Source of the DNA: GCA-2720975 sp964469565
Lineage (GTDB): Bacteria; Planctomycetota; UBA1135; GCA-002686595
DNA: 64,000 nucleotides
Direction of reading: 5' to 3'
NCBI GenBank assembly: GCA_964469565.1
Contig: CAYXZD010000005.1
Location: forward strand, 1-64,000
The translations under genes and the position numbers were made by a program. The notes under the pieces were generated by a model that was given only the letters and a program-made list of their open reading frames with translations, was not told the DNA's origin and searched no databases. Below are positions 9,187-17,658 of this stretch, piece by piece; the stretch's first letter is position 1, and each line of letters begins with the position of its first letter.

Positions 9187-9417
9187 CTATTCGTCAGCGG
9201 ATTCGTCAGCAGCTTTCTCGGCGTCCTCGCCTGCTTCAGGGCCCTTCTTCTTGGCCTTCACTTTTGTGAAAGTGCGCACTTTGGGCAGACCGAACGGAGA
9301 GTCCTCCTCAGTCATCTTGCCTGCATGCATCAGCTTGGCAAGGCGCTCGACTCGAGTAAAGACACTGCGCTGACCCACGAGGGTGTCGACGCCGCGAAGA
9401 CTGGGGTGGATAGACAT
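9187..9417 (-). CDS. PVC-type small basic protein (TIGR04137-like) with an acidic tail
   Basis: 76 residues. The first 50 read MSIHPSLRGVD..., a run of R/K residues, ERLAKL, then SPFGLPKVRTFTKVKAKKK, which matches my recollection of the small basic protein family TIGR04137 found in Chlamydiae, Verrucomicrobia and Planctomycetes. Members are usually about 50 residues; this one adds an acidic tail (GPEAGEDAEKAADE...). Function is not established; the composition suggests nucleic-acid or ribosome association. It stands alone with spacers on both sides. Family call is from memory of the motif; confirm with the HMM. Confidence 0.8.
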   Translation of the reverse strand: MSIHPSLRGVDTLVGQRSVFTRVERLAKLMHAGKMTEEDSPFGLPKVRTFTKVKAKKKGPEAGEDAEKAADESADE

Positions 9418-9738
9418 GGGAATCGCCCTAGATTGGACAGGTGGAGGGTGCTTACAACCCCGGCCCTAGGCCGAGGTGGCGGAATCCTAGATTGCCCCCG
9501 GGCCCTCGAAAAGGGTCTGGGGGTGGTTTTGTGCTCGATTCCCAATTCTCCATAGGCCCACAGGGCCGCAAGCGAGAGAAGGAGGGAAGAACCAGCCCCT
9601 CGCCCAAACGGTTATCGGCATCAGCCCACCCTCTCGCACCCCAGCAGCCCCAGCAGCCCCAGCAGCCCCAGCGGCCCCAGCGGCCCCAGCGGCCCAGCGG
9701 CCCCAGCGGCCCCAGCGGTACGCGCGGATCAGCGCGGA
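9418..9738. other. Intergenic region with tandem repeats
   Basis: No gene seen. It holds C-rich sequence and, at its right end, the nine-base tandem array (9639..9718) and the start of the ten-base repeat (9722..9748) listed separately. No promoter for the small basic protein upstream of 9417 could be identified with confidence. Confidence 0.6.
9639..9718. repeat. Nine-base tandem repeat, nine units
   Basis: Nine head-to-tail copies of CCCCAGCAG or CCCCAGCGG. The first three units are CAG-type and the last six CGG-type, and the seventh is one base short (CCCAGCGG). On the minus strand this lies just after the stop of the SPOR-like gene; read through in that frame it would encode short Trp/Gly/Ala-rich repeats. 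Likely slippage-prone. Confidence 0.95.
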
Positions 9739-9757
9739 TCAGCGCGGAATATTCCGC
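9722..9757. repeat. Ten-base direct repeat merging into a 14-base palindrome
   Basis: Two and a half copies of GCGCGGATCA (9722-9748) run into the perfect palindrome GCGGAATATTCCGC (9744-9757). The second copy contains the TGA stop of the SPOR-like gene (9739-9741, minus), so the end of that gene is defined by a repeat unit. Confidence 0.9.
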
Positions 9758-10611
9758 ACTCCGGCGGAGGCATAGGGGGTGCCCGAGCCATTGGGCCCAC
9801 TGATAAGCGCAACCTGAGTCATGGCCTGGTTGGCTGCAGCCTTACTCGGATAGGCACCCACATACAGGTAGACCCATCCTCCGCGCTGCCTAGGCGTAAT
9901 GGCATCCAACCCTTTGGACAACAGGTGACTATAGTTTTCCTGTGCTCGCTCGCGCCCGAACTCAGAATCATCGGCGGTAAACACGAGCACGGTGAACGTG
10001 TTGCGGGGATCGGCAAAGGCTCGATCAGCGGGGGACTCTGGAATCGCCTGGGTCGCGGACTCAGGGCCGGTCTCCGGCGGGGTGCCCGGAGATCTCAGGC
10101 GCGTGCCATCACCTGGCCTGCGCTGGCCGCGAAGGCCGCTTGCACCGCTATCCCCTACAGCGGTGTTCCGATCAACGGTTGGGGTGCCCCCCCCGACATC
10201 AACAACTCCACTCGCCTGAGCATCCATACCGTCGCCCGGATCCCCGGGGAGTCCTTCTCCTGCACCCGAAGAATCAGCAGGCGCCCCGGCATGAACGGCT
10301 CCGACCCTCGGATTCGCCTGGCCGGCCATGAATGCCAACACCACGAGCGCAATCTGCAAGACCAAGAACCCCACGGGCCCCATCGGCAGGGTCAAGCCTC
10401 CTGTAACTAGAGGCGGGCCGGGATTCGACTGTCCGTTAGTCGAGGCACCCCCAGAGCCAGGACCCACGGCGAACGGCCCCGCACTTTCTCCCGCAGCCCC
10501 CCCCACCGGGGTGCCCGGGATCTCCTGGCCCTTTCCGGCAGACCGAGGGTCGACGGATTCCGCTGAGGAGGCCTGCAGGGCCTCCAACATATTGTCGCTT
10601 CTTCTTGCCAT
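9739..10611 (-). CDS. Single-pass membrane protein with SPOR-like C-terminal domain
   Basis: Start chosen at 10611 (MARRSDNMLEAL); the frame is open to 10839 but the extra 76 residues look non-coding. The 290-residue product has a Gly/Pro/Ser-rich cytosolic region, one hydrophobic segment (PVGFLVLQIALVVLAFMAG), a long low-complexity linker, and a final 85 residues of alternating hydrophobic/charged strands (FTVLVFTADDSEFG, WVYLYVGAYPSKAAANQAM) that look like a SPOR or SPOR-like fold. SPOR domains bind denuded glycan strands of peptidoglycan, so a cell-wall role is possible. The domain call is by pattern only. Its 3' end runs into tandem repeats. Confidence 0.7.
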   Translation of the reverse strand: MARRSDNMLEALQASSAESVDPRSAGKGQEIPGTPVGGAAGESAGPFAVGPGSGGASTNGQSNPGPPLVTGGLTLPMGPVGFLVLQIALVVLAFMAGQANPRVGAVHAGAPADSSGAGEGLPGDPGDGMDAQASGVVDVGGGTPTVDRNTAVGDSGASGLRGQRRPGDGTRLRSPGTPPETGPESATQAIPESPADRAFADPRNTFTVLVFTADDSEFGRERAQENYSHLLSKGLDAITPRQRGGWVYLYVGAYPSKAAANQAMTQVALISGPNGSGTPYASAGVRNIPR

Positions 10612-10888
10612 GGTGGGTCTCCCGCACTCGAACTGAAACGGTGTTCCTAGGGGAGCCACGGTAATCCCCCGGGGAGCCCCGTTCAACGAACTTGTCCCCG
10701 GTCTCAACCCTAGGGGGCGGTTTTCGCCCATCCGCGGGACGAATCCACCGTTCCTGACCCCGTGGGGAACTTTCCATCCTTGAGCAACAAAGCCCATACC
10801 CCCATGCTCAGGGACAGTCCCTAGGCTAGACCCCAGCACCAGCGATCAGCACCCACCACTTTTCCACCGCACCAGAGCTAGGACCTCT

Positions 10889-12577
10889 ATGAGAATCAAC
10901 CCACTCACCATTCTGCTCACCGCCTCCTTCGCATTCCTCCAGGCAACAGATTGCCTCGCCTCGCGGCAAGACCCGAGCACGGTTAAAAATGAACGCTATG
11001 GGTTCATGTACAAGGCACCCAAGGGATGGAGCCCCGTAGCCCTGAAGACCGATGAGGCCTGGTTGGCTGCCAAGCACCTCTCGGACAAGAGCTACTTCTT
11101 CACCGACAAGACCACGGGCTACACGTACGAGCACAAGCCCGAAATGCTATGCATCGCCTTCCTCGAAGCCACCAAGAAGAAAAAGACCGAAGAGGAGGTC
11201 TCAGAGGACGGCGTTACGGTCAAGACGATCACGATCTCCAACCCCTATAAGGACTATGAGGACTTCCTCGATAGAACATACCGAGGGGGTGGATGGTTCG
11301 TCGATTCCAAGAAGAAAGGCAAGCAGGGCAAAGTTGAGGTCACGCGGTATGTAGTCAAGGTTGAGAAGCTCGCCAACTCAGGACCCAAGCGCATCATCAC
11401 TTGGATTTTCCACGCACCAGAGATCGACTTCGCACTGCAAACAGAGGTGCTGGAGAGCGAATACCGCAAGCTGAAGAGCACGGTAGAGCGGAGTTTGAAG
11501 TCATTCAAACTCATCGAGCGCTCAGGTGAATTACTGCCCTCGCACCAGACCACCCCTGGGGGTATGCGAATCACACGCCGGCAACTGACCGAGGGGACAC
11601 CCAAAGAGCGGCGTTCAATGCGCGTAGAGTCCCAGAAAATCAAACACGAGAAGGCCATCGAAGCCCTGCCGAAGGATTGGGATCATCAGTACCGTGGCAA
11701 GATTCTCGTCCTCGACCACAAGCAGGACAAATGGGCCAAGCGCATAGGCGACCACGCCGACATGCTGATCAGGTGGTTGACCAAAGAGTTTGAGTACTTC
11801 GGGGAAGGCGAATACGTGCGCGCCCCCATCGTGCGCGTATGCAACGATAAGGAAGAAGAGGGTGCCTTCACACGCGGAGTCACCACCGGCACTTCAGGCT
11901 CTTGGACCTATGTGGGTCCTGGAATGGAGATCGTTACCCACAAACCCGACACGGGTTGGATCGGCAGCGAGGTCGACTGGGTGAATCGTGCGATCCTGCG
12001 TCAATGGCTGCTCGACCGAAACGAGGACCTTGCCAACGCCTTGCCCGAGTGGATTGAGATTGGCATCACGTCCTACGTGCAGGGTGCGCGCCACGAGGGT
12101 CGCAAACTTGAATTCAGGGTACACGAAATGGGTCGTGAGGGCGCACGCCTCGCTGTGGCACAGGGCCGTGCCACTCAACCCAAGGAGATCATGCGAATGA
12201 CGCGTGAAGAGTTTCGCAATTCCTCGGGGAGCGGAGCCTCTTTCTTCTCCAAAGGCAGTGAGGCCACCCAGCTCGTCCGGTTCCTACTCTCTAAAGAGGG
12301 AAGTCGTTGCAAGCAGGCCAAGAACCTCCTAGAGGATTATGTGACAGCCCTAGCCGAAGTCATTGAGGAGGTTAAGAAAAAAGACACCGCGAGTTTCAAG
12401 GCCAAAGAAGGGCCATCGACGGAGGAAGAAGAGGATGCACGAGGCAAGGAACGTGCAGAACGCTGGCGCCAACGTGAGCAGGACATCGTTCGGGAGACCT
12501 TCGAGCGGGCATTCGCCGACTGGTCTGAGAAGGACTGGGACCAATTCACCAAGGCTTACTTCTCGTTCCTCTCTTAG
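10889..12577 (+). CDS. Secreted DUF1570-like protein lacking the HExxH site
   Basis: 562 residues with an N-terminal signal peptide ending near residue 24 (after DCLA). An N-terminal beta-rich half contains KAPKGW and is followed by a region (about 260-430) that resembles the gluzincin-type fold of the neighbour at 12589: KDWDHQYRGKILVL, then a helical stretch WVNRAILRQWL where the neighbour has YHEASHYLQ, and LPEWIEIGITSYVQG where the neighbour has MPHWPGEGIAEYYGG. The catalytic histidines are therefore absent. The tail is a lysine/glutamate-rich helix. Followed after 11 bases by the active-site-bearing relative, so the two are probably one operon and may work together. Confidence 0.75.
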   Translation: MRINPLTILLTASFAFLQATDCLASRQDPSTVKNERYGFMYKAPKGWSPVALKTDEAWLAAKHLSDKSYFFTDKTTGYTYEHKPEMLCIAFLEATKKKKTEEEVSEDGVTVKTITISNPYKDYEDFLDRTYRGGGWFVDSKKKGKQGKVEVTRYVVKVEKLANSGPKRIITWIFHAPEIDFALQTEVLESEYRKLKSTVERSLKSFKLIERSGELLPSHQTTPGGMRITRRQLTEGTPKERRSMRVESQKIKHEKAIEALPKDWDHQYRGKILVLDHKQDKWAKRIGDHADMLIRWLTKEFEYFGEGEYVRAPIVRVCNDKEEEGAFTRGVTTGTSGSWTYVGPGMEIVTHKPDTGWIGSEVDWVNRAILRQWLLDRNEDLANALPEWIEIGITSYVQGARHEGRKLEFRVHEMGREGARLAVAQGRATQPKEIMRMTREEFRNSSGSGASFFSKGSEATQLVRFLLSKEGSRCKQAKNLLEDYVTALAEVIEEVKKKDTASFKAKEGPSTEEEEDARGKERAERWRQREQDIVRETFERAFADWSEKDWDQFTKAYFSFLS

Positions 12578-12588
12578 CAACTTCGACC

Positions 12589-14019
12589 ATGCGTCTCACA
12601 TTCATACCCCTCGCGATTCTAGCCGTAGCCAGTGCCGCTCCGAGTTTCGGTGATATTCTCCTGACAGTGGATGGCCGCGTGATCGACGGCCCAACGATGG
12701 AACGATCCGGCGACGAGTGCATCATTCACTTCAAGAATGGGGACATCACGATTCCCAATTCCCTGGTTGCTGATCTGTTTCTTGAGGCCGACCTTGAGAA
12801 CATTCCCAAGAACCGACTGCGGCAGGTTCAAAAGCAATTGGCGGAGCGCCGTGAAGCCATCGACGAGGCCCTCGCCCACTCCGAATGGGGACAAGCCTAT
12901 GAAGATGAGACCAAGAACTTCCGGTGGAAGTACACCCTGCCTAAAGGGGTGGCCGAGATGTTCAAGGCCCGTCTGGAATCGTATTACACGATCTTCGCCA
13001 AGGACTGGCGGGTCAAGCGCAACAAGAAGAAGCCCAAATTGATGGTGAACTTCTTTGCCAATCGAAAGGAGTTCAAGCGCACCTCTGGGGCGGGGGGAGG
13101 TGCACTGGCCTACTTCATGTTTCTGGGAGACTACGATCTATGCTGCTTCTATGACCGGCTCGACATGGCCTCGACTGAGATGGTGCTCTACCACGAGGCC
13201 AGCCACTACCTTCAAAAACTCCTCAACGAAGACTTCAAGATGCCCCACTGGCCCGGAGAGGGCATCGCAGAGTACTACGGGGGTGCCCTGTGGAACACCA
13301 AGACCCGATCATTGGATGTTGGACTCATTCAAGAAGGTCGTCTGACCGAGATCAAGAACGATATCAGCTCGGGTAGGGTCCTCTCCATCGAGGAGATCGT
13401 GGTTGAGAAGGCATACACTGACTACACGTGGGGTTGGGCGCTCGTGCACTTCTGCATGAATAGCAAGGAATTGAAGAAGGGGTTTGTGAAGTACGCCAAT
13501 GGGCTTGCCAATGACCGCAAGGTGGCAAGAGTACCGTTCGCCTTCAATCTCAATACCGTTTCACCGGAGGAGTCCCTGCGCTATTTCAAGGAGTGTTTGA
13601 AACTCACGAAAGATGGCGATCTGGAGCAACTGACCAAGCGGTACCACACGTACATTGAAGAGGAACTGGTGCTAGAGGGGCCCTCGGGGCTTGAGAAGGC
13701 CGGCATGGGCGCCGTTCAAGCCGGGAAGTACATCCGAGCCCGGCGTCTATTCTCGGAGGCCCGCGAGGCCGGGGGCCTCAGCGCCGTGGGCTGCTATCAG
13801 TATGCCAAGCTTGTTCGCTCAGCAGACAAGGCACTGGCACGGGACCTGTATCAGGATGCCACCCTGTTAGCACCCCTGACTGGAACCTATTGGTATGAGT
13901 ATGGGCGCTTACATCTAGACGAAACCGAGGGCGCTCGCCTGATGGCCCTTGCCAAGGAACTCGACCCCGAAGTGGGTGCCTACGACATCGATATGGAGGA
14001 CCTTGAGGAGTCTGACTGA
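12589..14019 (+). CDS. Secreted HExxH metallopeptidase-like protein (DUF1570-like)
   Basis: 476 residues, signal peptide to about residue 21 (ending SFG). The first 60 residues after it form a small beta domain (LTVDGRVIDG). The zinc motif HEASH is at 202-206 and is followed by GEGIAEYYGG with E228 about 22 residues later, the layout of gluzincin peptidases. The C-terminal third has TPR-like helical repeats. Planctomycetes carry many DUF1570 proteins of unknown substrate with this layout. Eleven bases separate it from the inactive-looking relative upstream. Its stop is one base from that of the convergent amidase gene. Confidence 0.8.
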   Translation: MRLTFIPLAILAVASAAPSFGDILLTVDGRVIDGPTMERSGDECIIHFKNGDITIPNSLVADLFLEADLENIPKNRLRQVQKQLAERREAIDEALAHSEWGQAYEDETKNFRWKYTLPKGVAEMFKARLESYYTIFAKDWRVKRNKKKPKLMVNFFANRKEFKRTSGAGGGALAYFMFLGDYDLCCFYDRLDMASTEMVLYHEASHYLQKLLNEDFKMPHWPGEGIAEYYGGALWNTKTRSLDVGLIQEGRLTEIKNDISSGRVLSIEEIVVEKAYTDYTWGWALVHFCMNSKELKKGFVKYANGLANDRKVARVPFAFNLNTVSPEESLRYFKECLKLTKDGDLEQLTKRYHTYIEEELVLEGPSGLEKAGMGAVQAGKYIRARRLFSEAREAGGLSAVGCYQYAKLVRSADKALARDLYQDATLLAPLTGTYWYEYGRLHLDETEGARLMALAKELDPEVGAYDIDMEDLEESD

Positions 14020-14020
14020 C

Positions 14021-14689
14021 TCAGGCGTCGAGGGCGTCACGGATGCCCATGCACACCGCTCCTGCCATTTGCTCGCACCAACGAGGATCGGCGAGCAGAG
14101 CCGAGTCCGAGCTGTTGGTCAAGAATCCGCACTCTAGGAGCAAGGATGGGCGGGAGTGGCCCATGAGCACTCGAAACCCGGCCTCCCGTAGGCCACGGTG
14201 GGCGATGCCCGCTCGATCGAGAGCGCCCAAGACATTTCTACCGATTTCGCAGCTCTCGGAGAGGGCTCCCCGGGCCCGAAAGAGCGTGGCCCCACGGGCG
14301 CTGGGGTTGGTAGCCGCATCGGCATGGATGGACAAGAATAGGTCGCAGCGGGTGTCATCAGCGATCTGAGCGCGCTCGTCAAGGGAGAGGAACTGATCTC
14401 CCGTACGAGTCATGATCACGCGAGCCCCTTGCACCTTGAGCATGCTGCTCACAAGAAAGGCCATCCGTAAGTTCACGTCCTTTTCATCGCTCCCGTCCAC
14501 ACCGTGTGCCCCCGGGTCCTTTCCGCCGTGTCCCGCATCGACAACGATGCAGCGCCCTTGGAGAGGCCGTACTTGGGGCACACTGGCTTTCATCGGAGAG
14601 GGGACTCCCACCGAGTGACGAAGTTGGGTACTCCCACAGGAGGCGAGGAGAGCGAGGCCGAGCAGGCCGGCGATTAGTGGGATGCGCAT
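14021..14689 (-). CDS. Lipoprotein N-acetylmuramoyl-L-alanine amidase
   Basis: 222 residues. A lipobox LLASC places the lipid-modified cysteine at C18, so the enzyme is anchored in the envelope. The amidase_3 zinc site is complete: DAGHGG (H54), the acidic residue of DEKDVNLRM, SIHAD (second His) and LLECGFLTN (catalytic Glu). It cleaves the amide bond between MurNAc and the stem peptide. No SPOR or LysM targeting domain is present. It faces the metallopeptidase gene tail to tail with a one-base gap. Confidence 0.92.
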   Translation of the reverse strand: MRIPLIAGLLGLALLASCGSTQLRHSVGVPSPMKASVPQVRPLQGRCIVVDAGHGGKDPGAHGVDGSDEKDVNLRMAFLVSSMLKVQGARVIMTRTGDQFLSLDERAQIADDTRCDLFLSIHADAATNPSARGATLFRARGALSESCEIGRNVLGALDRAGIAHRGLREAGFRVLMGHSRPSLLLECGFLTNSSDSALLADPRWCEQMAGAVCMGIRDALDA

Positions 14690-14842
14690 GGAGATTGACT
14701 AGCTGGATTCAAATGGGTCTCAGTCCGCAAAGATCGGCAGCAGGGCCATCACGAGGAGAGCCCAAAGTCCAGTGCCCGAACGGAGTTTGCGAGAACTGCC
14801 TTGGATTGGGACGGCTCCTTCTTGGGAGGGCCAAAAGCGCTT

Positions 14843-16132
14843 TCAGTCCGAACCTTCACCCACTTGGGAAACTTGACCGTCGCCATCTCCGGCCCCGGCC
14901 TCATCCTCGACAATCACCTCCAGTGCCCCCCCATCATCCACCCTTGAATGGGCCAGGACCTCCCAACTTGCGATGCGCCACGCCTCTCCATCGTAGCCCA
15001 CGGTGTAAAGGGCTCGGTAGGCATTGAGACGCTCGTGGGAGTGGGCATGGTGAACCACGGTCCCACGGACGTTCCACGACCAGTCCACCTCGAAAACCAA
15101 ATCAGATTCCGAATTCACTTCGTCCGGCATATGAAAGACCGATGACACCGGCTCGACCTCGTCGATTGTGCAGAATGCTCCGCCATCCTCGCGCAGCACC
15201 AGACTCTCATAGACCTCGGCATACAATTCATCCAGCTGATCGGCGTCGACACTCGATGCGAGAACCGCGTACACCTCATCGGGATTATGGGCGCCCATGG
15301 CCCGATAAATGTTTGCATGCAGTTGGGTAAACATGGCGAGCGCTTGGGTGTGGGAGGGCATCAGCACAGCACCCCCCCAAGGAGGAGTCGACCCGATTCC
15401 ACGCAATCCAATCGCCCCTAGGAGTGCAGCCGCCCACAACCCCGTTAGGGCCCTGCGTTGACTTTCACGCCGTAGGAATGGTGATGCCAGCGCTGCACAC
15501 AGCACCAGGGTCAGTGACAGAATCGGATAGGTGGTCACCTGCGGCGGCGCCGCTGGGACGGACGGCAGGGTTGACCCTACGCCGGCCAAGCTCTGATTGC
15601 GTCCATGCCATGTGTATTCAGGCTCATCAGCATGAATCGCCGTGAATTCAAAAAAGCCATCGACCTGCCGAAACAAGGTGGGCACACCCTGATCACTGTC
15701 GGCCTCGAAAATACTCCAGTTCACGTGCACGGTGCTGGCCGTACCCTCGCAGGGATAACGAAGATCGAACTGAAGGGATGGTTCGGGATTGCCCGGACCG
15801 AATCCATCAAACGCCTGAACCGCATCAAGGATCGGCTGCACAGCCACCCCATCGATCGTCAGAACAGCCCTCTCACTGAACAGTTCTCGGGCACGCCCCA
15901 TGAGCCAGGCCTCGTCTTCGATGCTGAGGGGGATGGCAAATGGATCTTTGAAACCTAGAAACGGGCCCAGCGGCCTCTGCTCCCCGCTGAACATGAGGCG
16001 CACCTCACCGGCGTCGACTTCAAACTGCAGGTAAAAGGGAGGCCCCGGATGGAATGCAATTGTGGCGTCAGGGGAATAGCCAAGGGCGCAGCTCACAATC
16101 GGTGCTGCGCAGAGAAGGCTTGCCCCGAGCAC
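14843..16132 (-). CDS. Hypothetical envelope protein with one central membrane segment
   Basis: 429 residues starting with a hydrophobic leader (MLGASLLCAAPIVSCALG). Residues about 20-200 are a beta-rich extracytoplasmic region, then YPILSLTLVLCAALASPF spans the membrane and RALTGLWAAALLGAIG may be a second span. A further extracytoplasmic domain follows and the tail is acidic. I recognise no family. It starts two bases after the stop of the TPR lipoprotein, so they form an operon. After its TGA (14843-14845) the same frame continues for 40 codons to 14720 and encodes a basic stretch and a clean hydrophobic segment; see findings. Confidence 0.7.
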   Translation of the reverse strand: MLGASLLCAAPIVSCALGYSPDATIAFHPGPPFYLQFEVDAGEVRLMFSGEQRPLGPFLGFKDPFAIPLSIEDEAWLMGRARELFSERAVLTIDGVAVQPILDAVQAFDGFGPGNPEPSLQFDLRYPCEGTASTVHVNWSIFEADSDQGVPTLFRQVDGFFEFTAIHADEPEYTWHGRNQSLAGVGSTLPSVPAAPPQVTTYPILSLTLVLCAALASPFLRRESQRRALTGLWAAALLGAIGLRGIGSTPPWGGAVLMPSHTQALAMFTQLHANIYRAMGAHNPDEVYAVLASSVDADQLDELYAEVYESLVLREDGGAFCTIDEVEPVSSVFHMPDEVNSESDLVFEVDWSWNVRGTVVHHAHSHERLNAYRALYTVGYDGEAWRIASWEVLAHSRVDDGGALEVIVEDEAGAGDGDGQVSQVGEGSD

Positions 16133-16134
16133 GG

Positions 16135-17532
16135 CTAGGCGCCCCCGGCTCCCGGGTCCTGGACCGTTTCCCCACGCGCTGATTCGTCCTTCACACGGGG
16201 CAATGAATCGAGCAGCTCACGCGTCTGCGTGAGCCATCGCCCATCGGGCTCCAGCACCAAATAGGCATCAAGAACCTCCCGAGCCTCGGCAAACCGTTCA
16301 AGATTCAAGACCAAGACTCTGGCGAGTTGAATGTGCACAGGGTCAGGCAACTCTAGCTTGGCAAGGCGAGCCCCATTGACCACGGTCGACCAGTGTTCCA
16401 CGACGGCCTCGTATTCACCGGTAAGGTTGTAAAGATGTCCGAGGTAATTGTGGACCTCCAAACTCTCAGGATCACACACGAGTGCGCGCCTGAGCAGGTC
16501 GCCGGCCTCATCCAATTGACCAGCGGCAAGGGCCTCAGCTCCCTTCCCCACTAGCTGCGTCACCTCCTCCCCTAGGACAAGCAATCCGTGCCCCAACTGT
16601 TCCCTAGGAAAACCCAACTCCAGCGCACGCAAGTAATACACCAAGCCCGTCTCACGGTCCCCTTGGGTCACAGCCCAAAAGCCAGCGTTCTTGCAATAGC
16701 CACCCACCTCCGCCTCAAGCGGCAGTCCTTCCAGCAGCAGGACCTCAAAGCGTTCAATTCCAACGCCCCACTCGCCCACACTCATCAAGACCTCCGCCTC
16801 GAGGCGGCGCGTGTCCAGATCCGCAGGATCATGCTTCAAGGCCAGCTGAACAGACTTGAGCGCGGCTTGCCCCTGCCCGGCAGCCACTTGCTGCTTGGCC
16901 ACCAGCATATGGGCCTGAGCGAGGGGTCTGTCGTTGAAGGGCAATTCGGGGTCTAGTTCAGCGGCTCGTTGTAAGAGCGCCAACCCGGGTCGTGCTTGGC
17001 CCGGGGTGCAAATAAGGTGCACCCCACGGGCACGAATCAACTCGGGGCTCGCCGCCCCTGCAGCATCGATGCCACGCAGGATTTCCCGATCGGCCTCGGC
17101 CAACATGCCCCCCGCTGCATAGATCTCGGCACAGGTCGCATAGACACGCGCATCATCGGGAGACTCCCGACGGGCTTGCTCGACAAGAGTCTGAGCCTCT
17201 AGTGCATTCCCCGTCAGTGCAGCAAGCCGCGCCCGCAAGAGAGTACCTTCCCTGCCCGCCACGGCGACCGCCTGGGGAACGAGAGCCTGAGCCAGCTCCA
17301 CCTGACCGAGATCCAGAGCCGTCCGAGCCTGCGTCACACGCGGGTCCATGGATCTCGTGCGGTCCAAAGGCTCAGCTTCCAAGTCAACGGTCGGGTCGGC
17401 GGGAGGTGGATCGATTCGGTGTGGGCCGTCTTTCCCCCCCCCACACGACAACAAACACAGGCCCGCCAGCAACGCCCCGCGGGTTCGGCGACGCGGACCT
17501 GTTCGTCTCTCGATGGAATGGGGCGCCTGCAT
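16135..17532 (-). CDS. TPR-repeat lipoprotein
   Basis: Start at 17532 (MQAPHSIE) chosen over 17553; the hydrophobic stretch GALLAGLCLLSC then ends in a lipobox with cysteine near residue 36. The rest, about 430 residues, is alpha-helical with at least eight tetratricopeptide-like repeats (for example ARTALDLGQVELAQALV, LAQAHMLVAKQQVAAGQGQ and VHNYLGHLYNLTGEYEAVVEHW). TPRs mediate protein contacts; the partner may be the membrane protein encoded immediately downstream. No enzyme domain is present. Confidence 0.8.
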   Translation of the reverse strand: MQAPHSIERRTGPRRRTRGALLAGLCLLSCGGGKDGPHRIDPPPADPTVDLEAEPLDRTRSMDPRVTQARTALDLGQVELAQALVPQAVAVAGREGTLLRARLAALTGNALEAQTLVEQARRESPDDARVYATCAEIYAAGGMLAEADREILRGIDAAGAASPELIRARGVHLICTPGQARPGLALLQRAAELDPELPFNDRPLAQAHMLVAKQQVAAGQGQAALKSVQLALKHDPADLDTRRLEAEVLMSVGEWGVGIERFEVLLLEGLPLEAEVGGYCKNAGFWAVTQGDRETGLVYYLRALELGFPREQLGHGLLVLGEEVTQLVGKGAEALAAGQLDEAGDLLRRALVCDPESLEVHNYLGHLYNLTGEYEAVVEHWSTVVNGARLAKLELPDPVHIQLARVLVLNLERFAEAREVLDAYLVLEPDGRWLTQTRELLDSLPRVKDESARGETVQDPGAGGA

Positions 17533-17658
17533 AGTGCTAGAGGGTGGCAGCAATCGATCGGGTCGGCAAGGGCATCGTGTGACCTACCTTCGATGTGGAC
17601 AGGGGTCCCGCCCGCGAGGACTGCCCACACACCGTCCCAGCCCGTATCCTCCACCCCG

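Noticed and set aside
14720..14845. Selenocysteine at the TGA of the membrane protein gene
   Set aside because: No cysteine partner, no redox fold and no clear stem-loop of the right geometry; readthrough or mutation is simpler.
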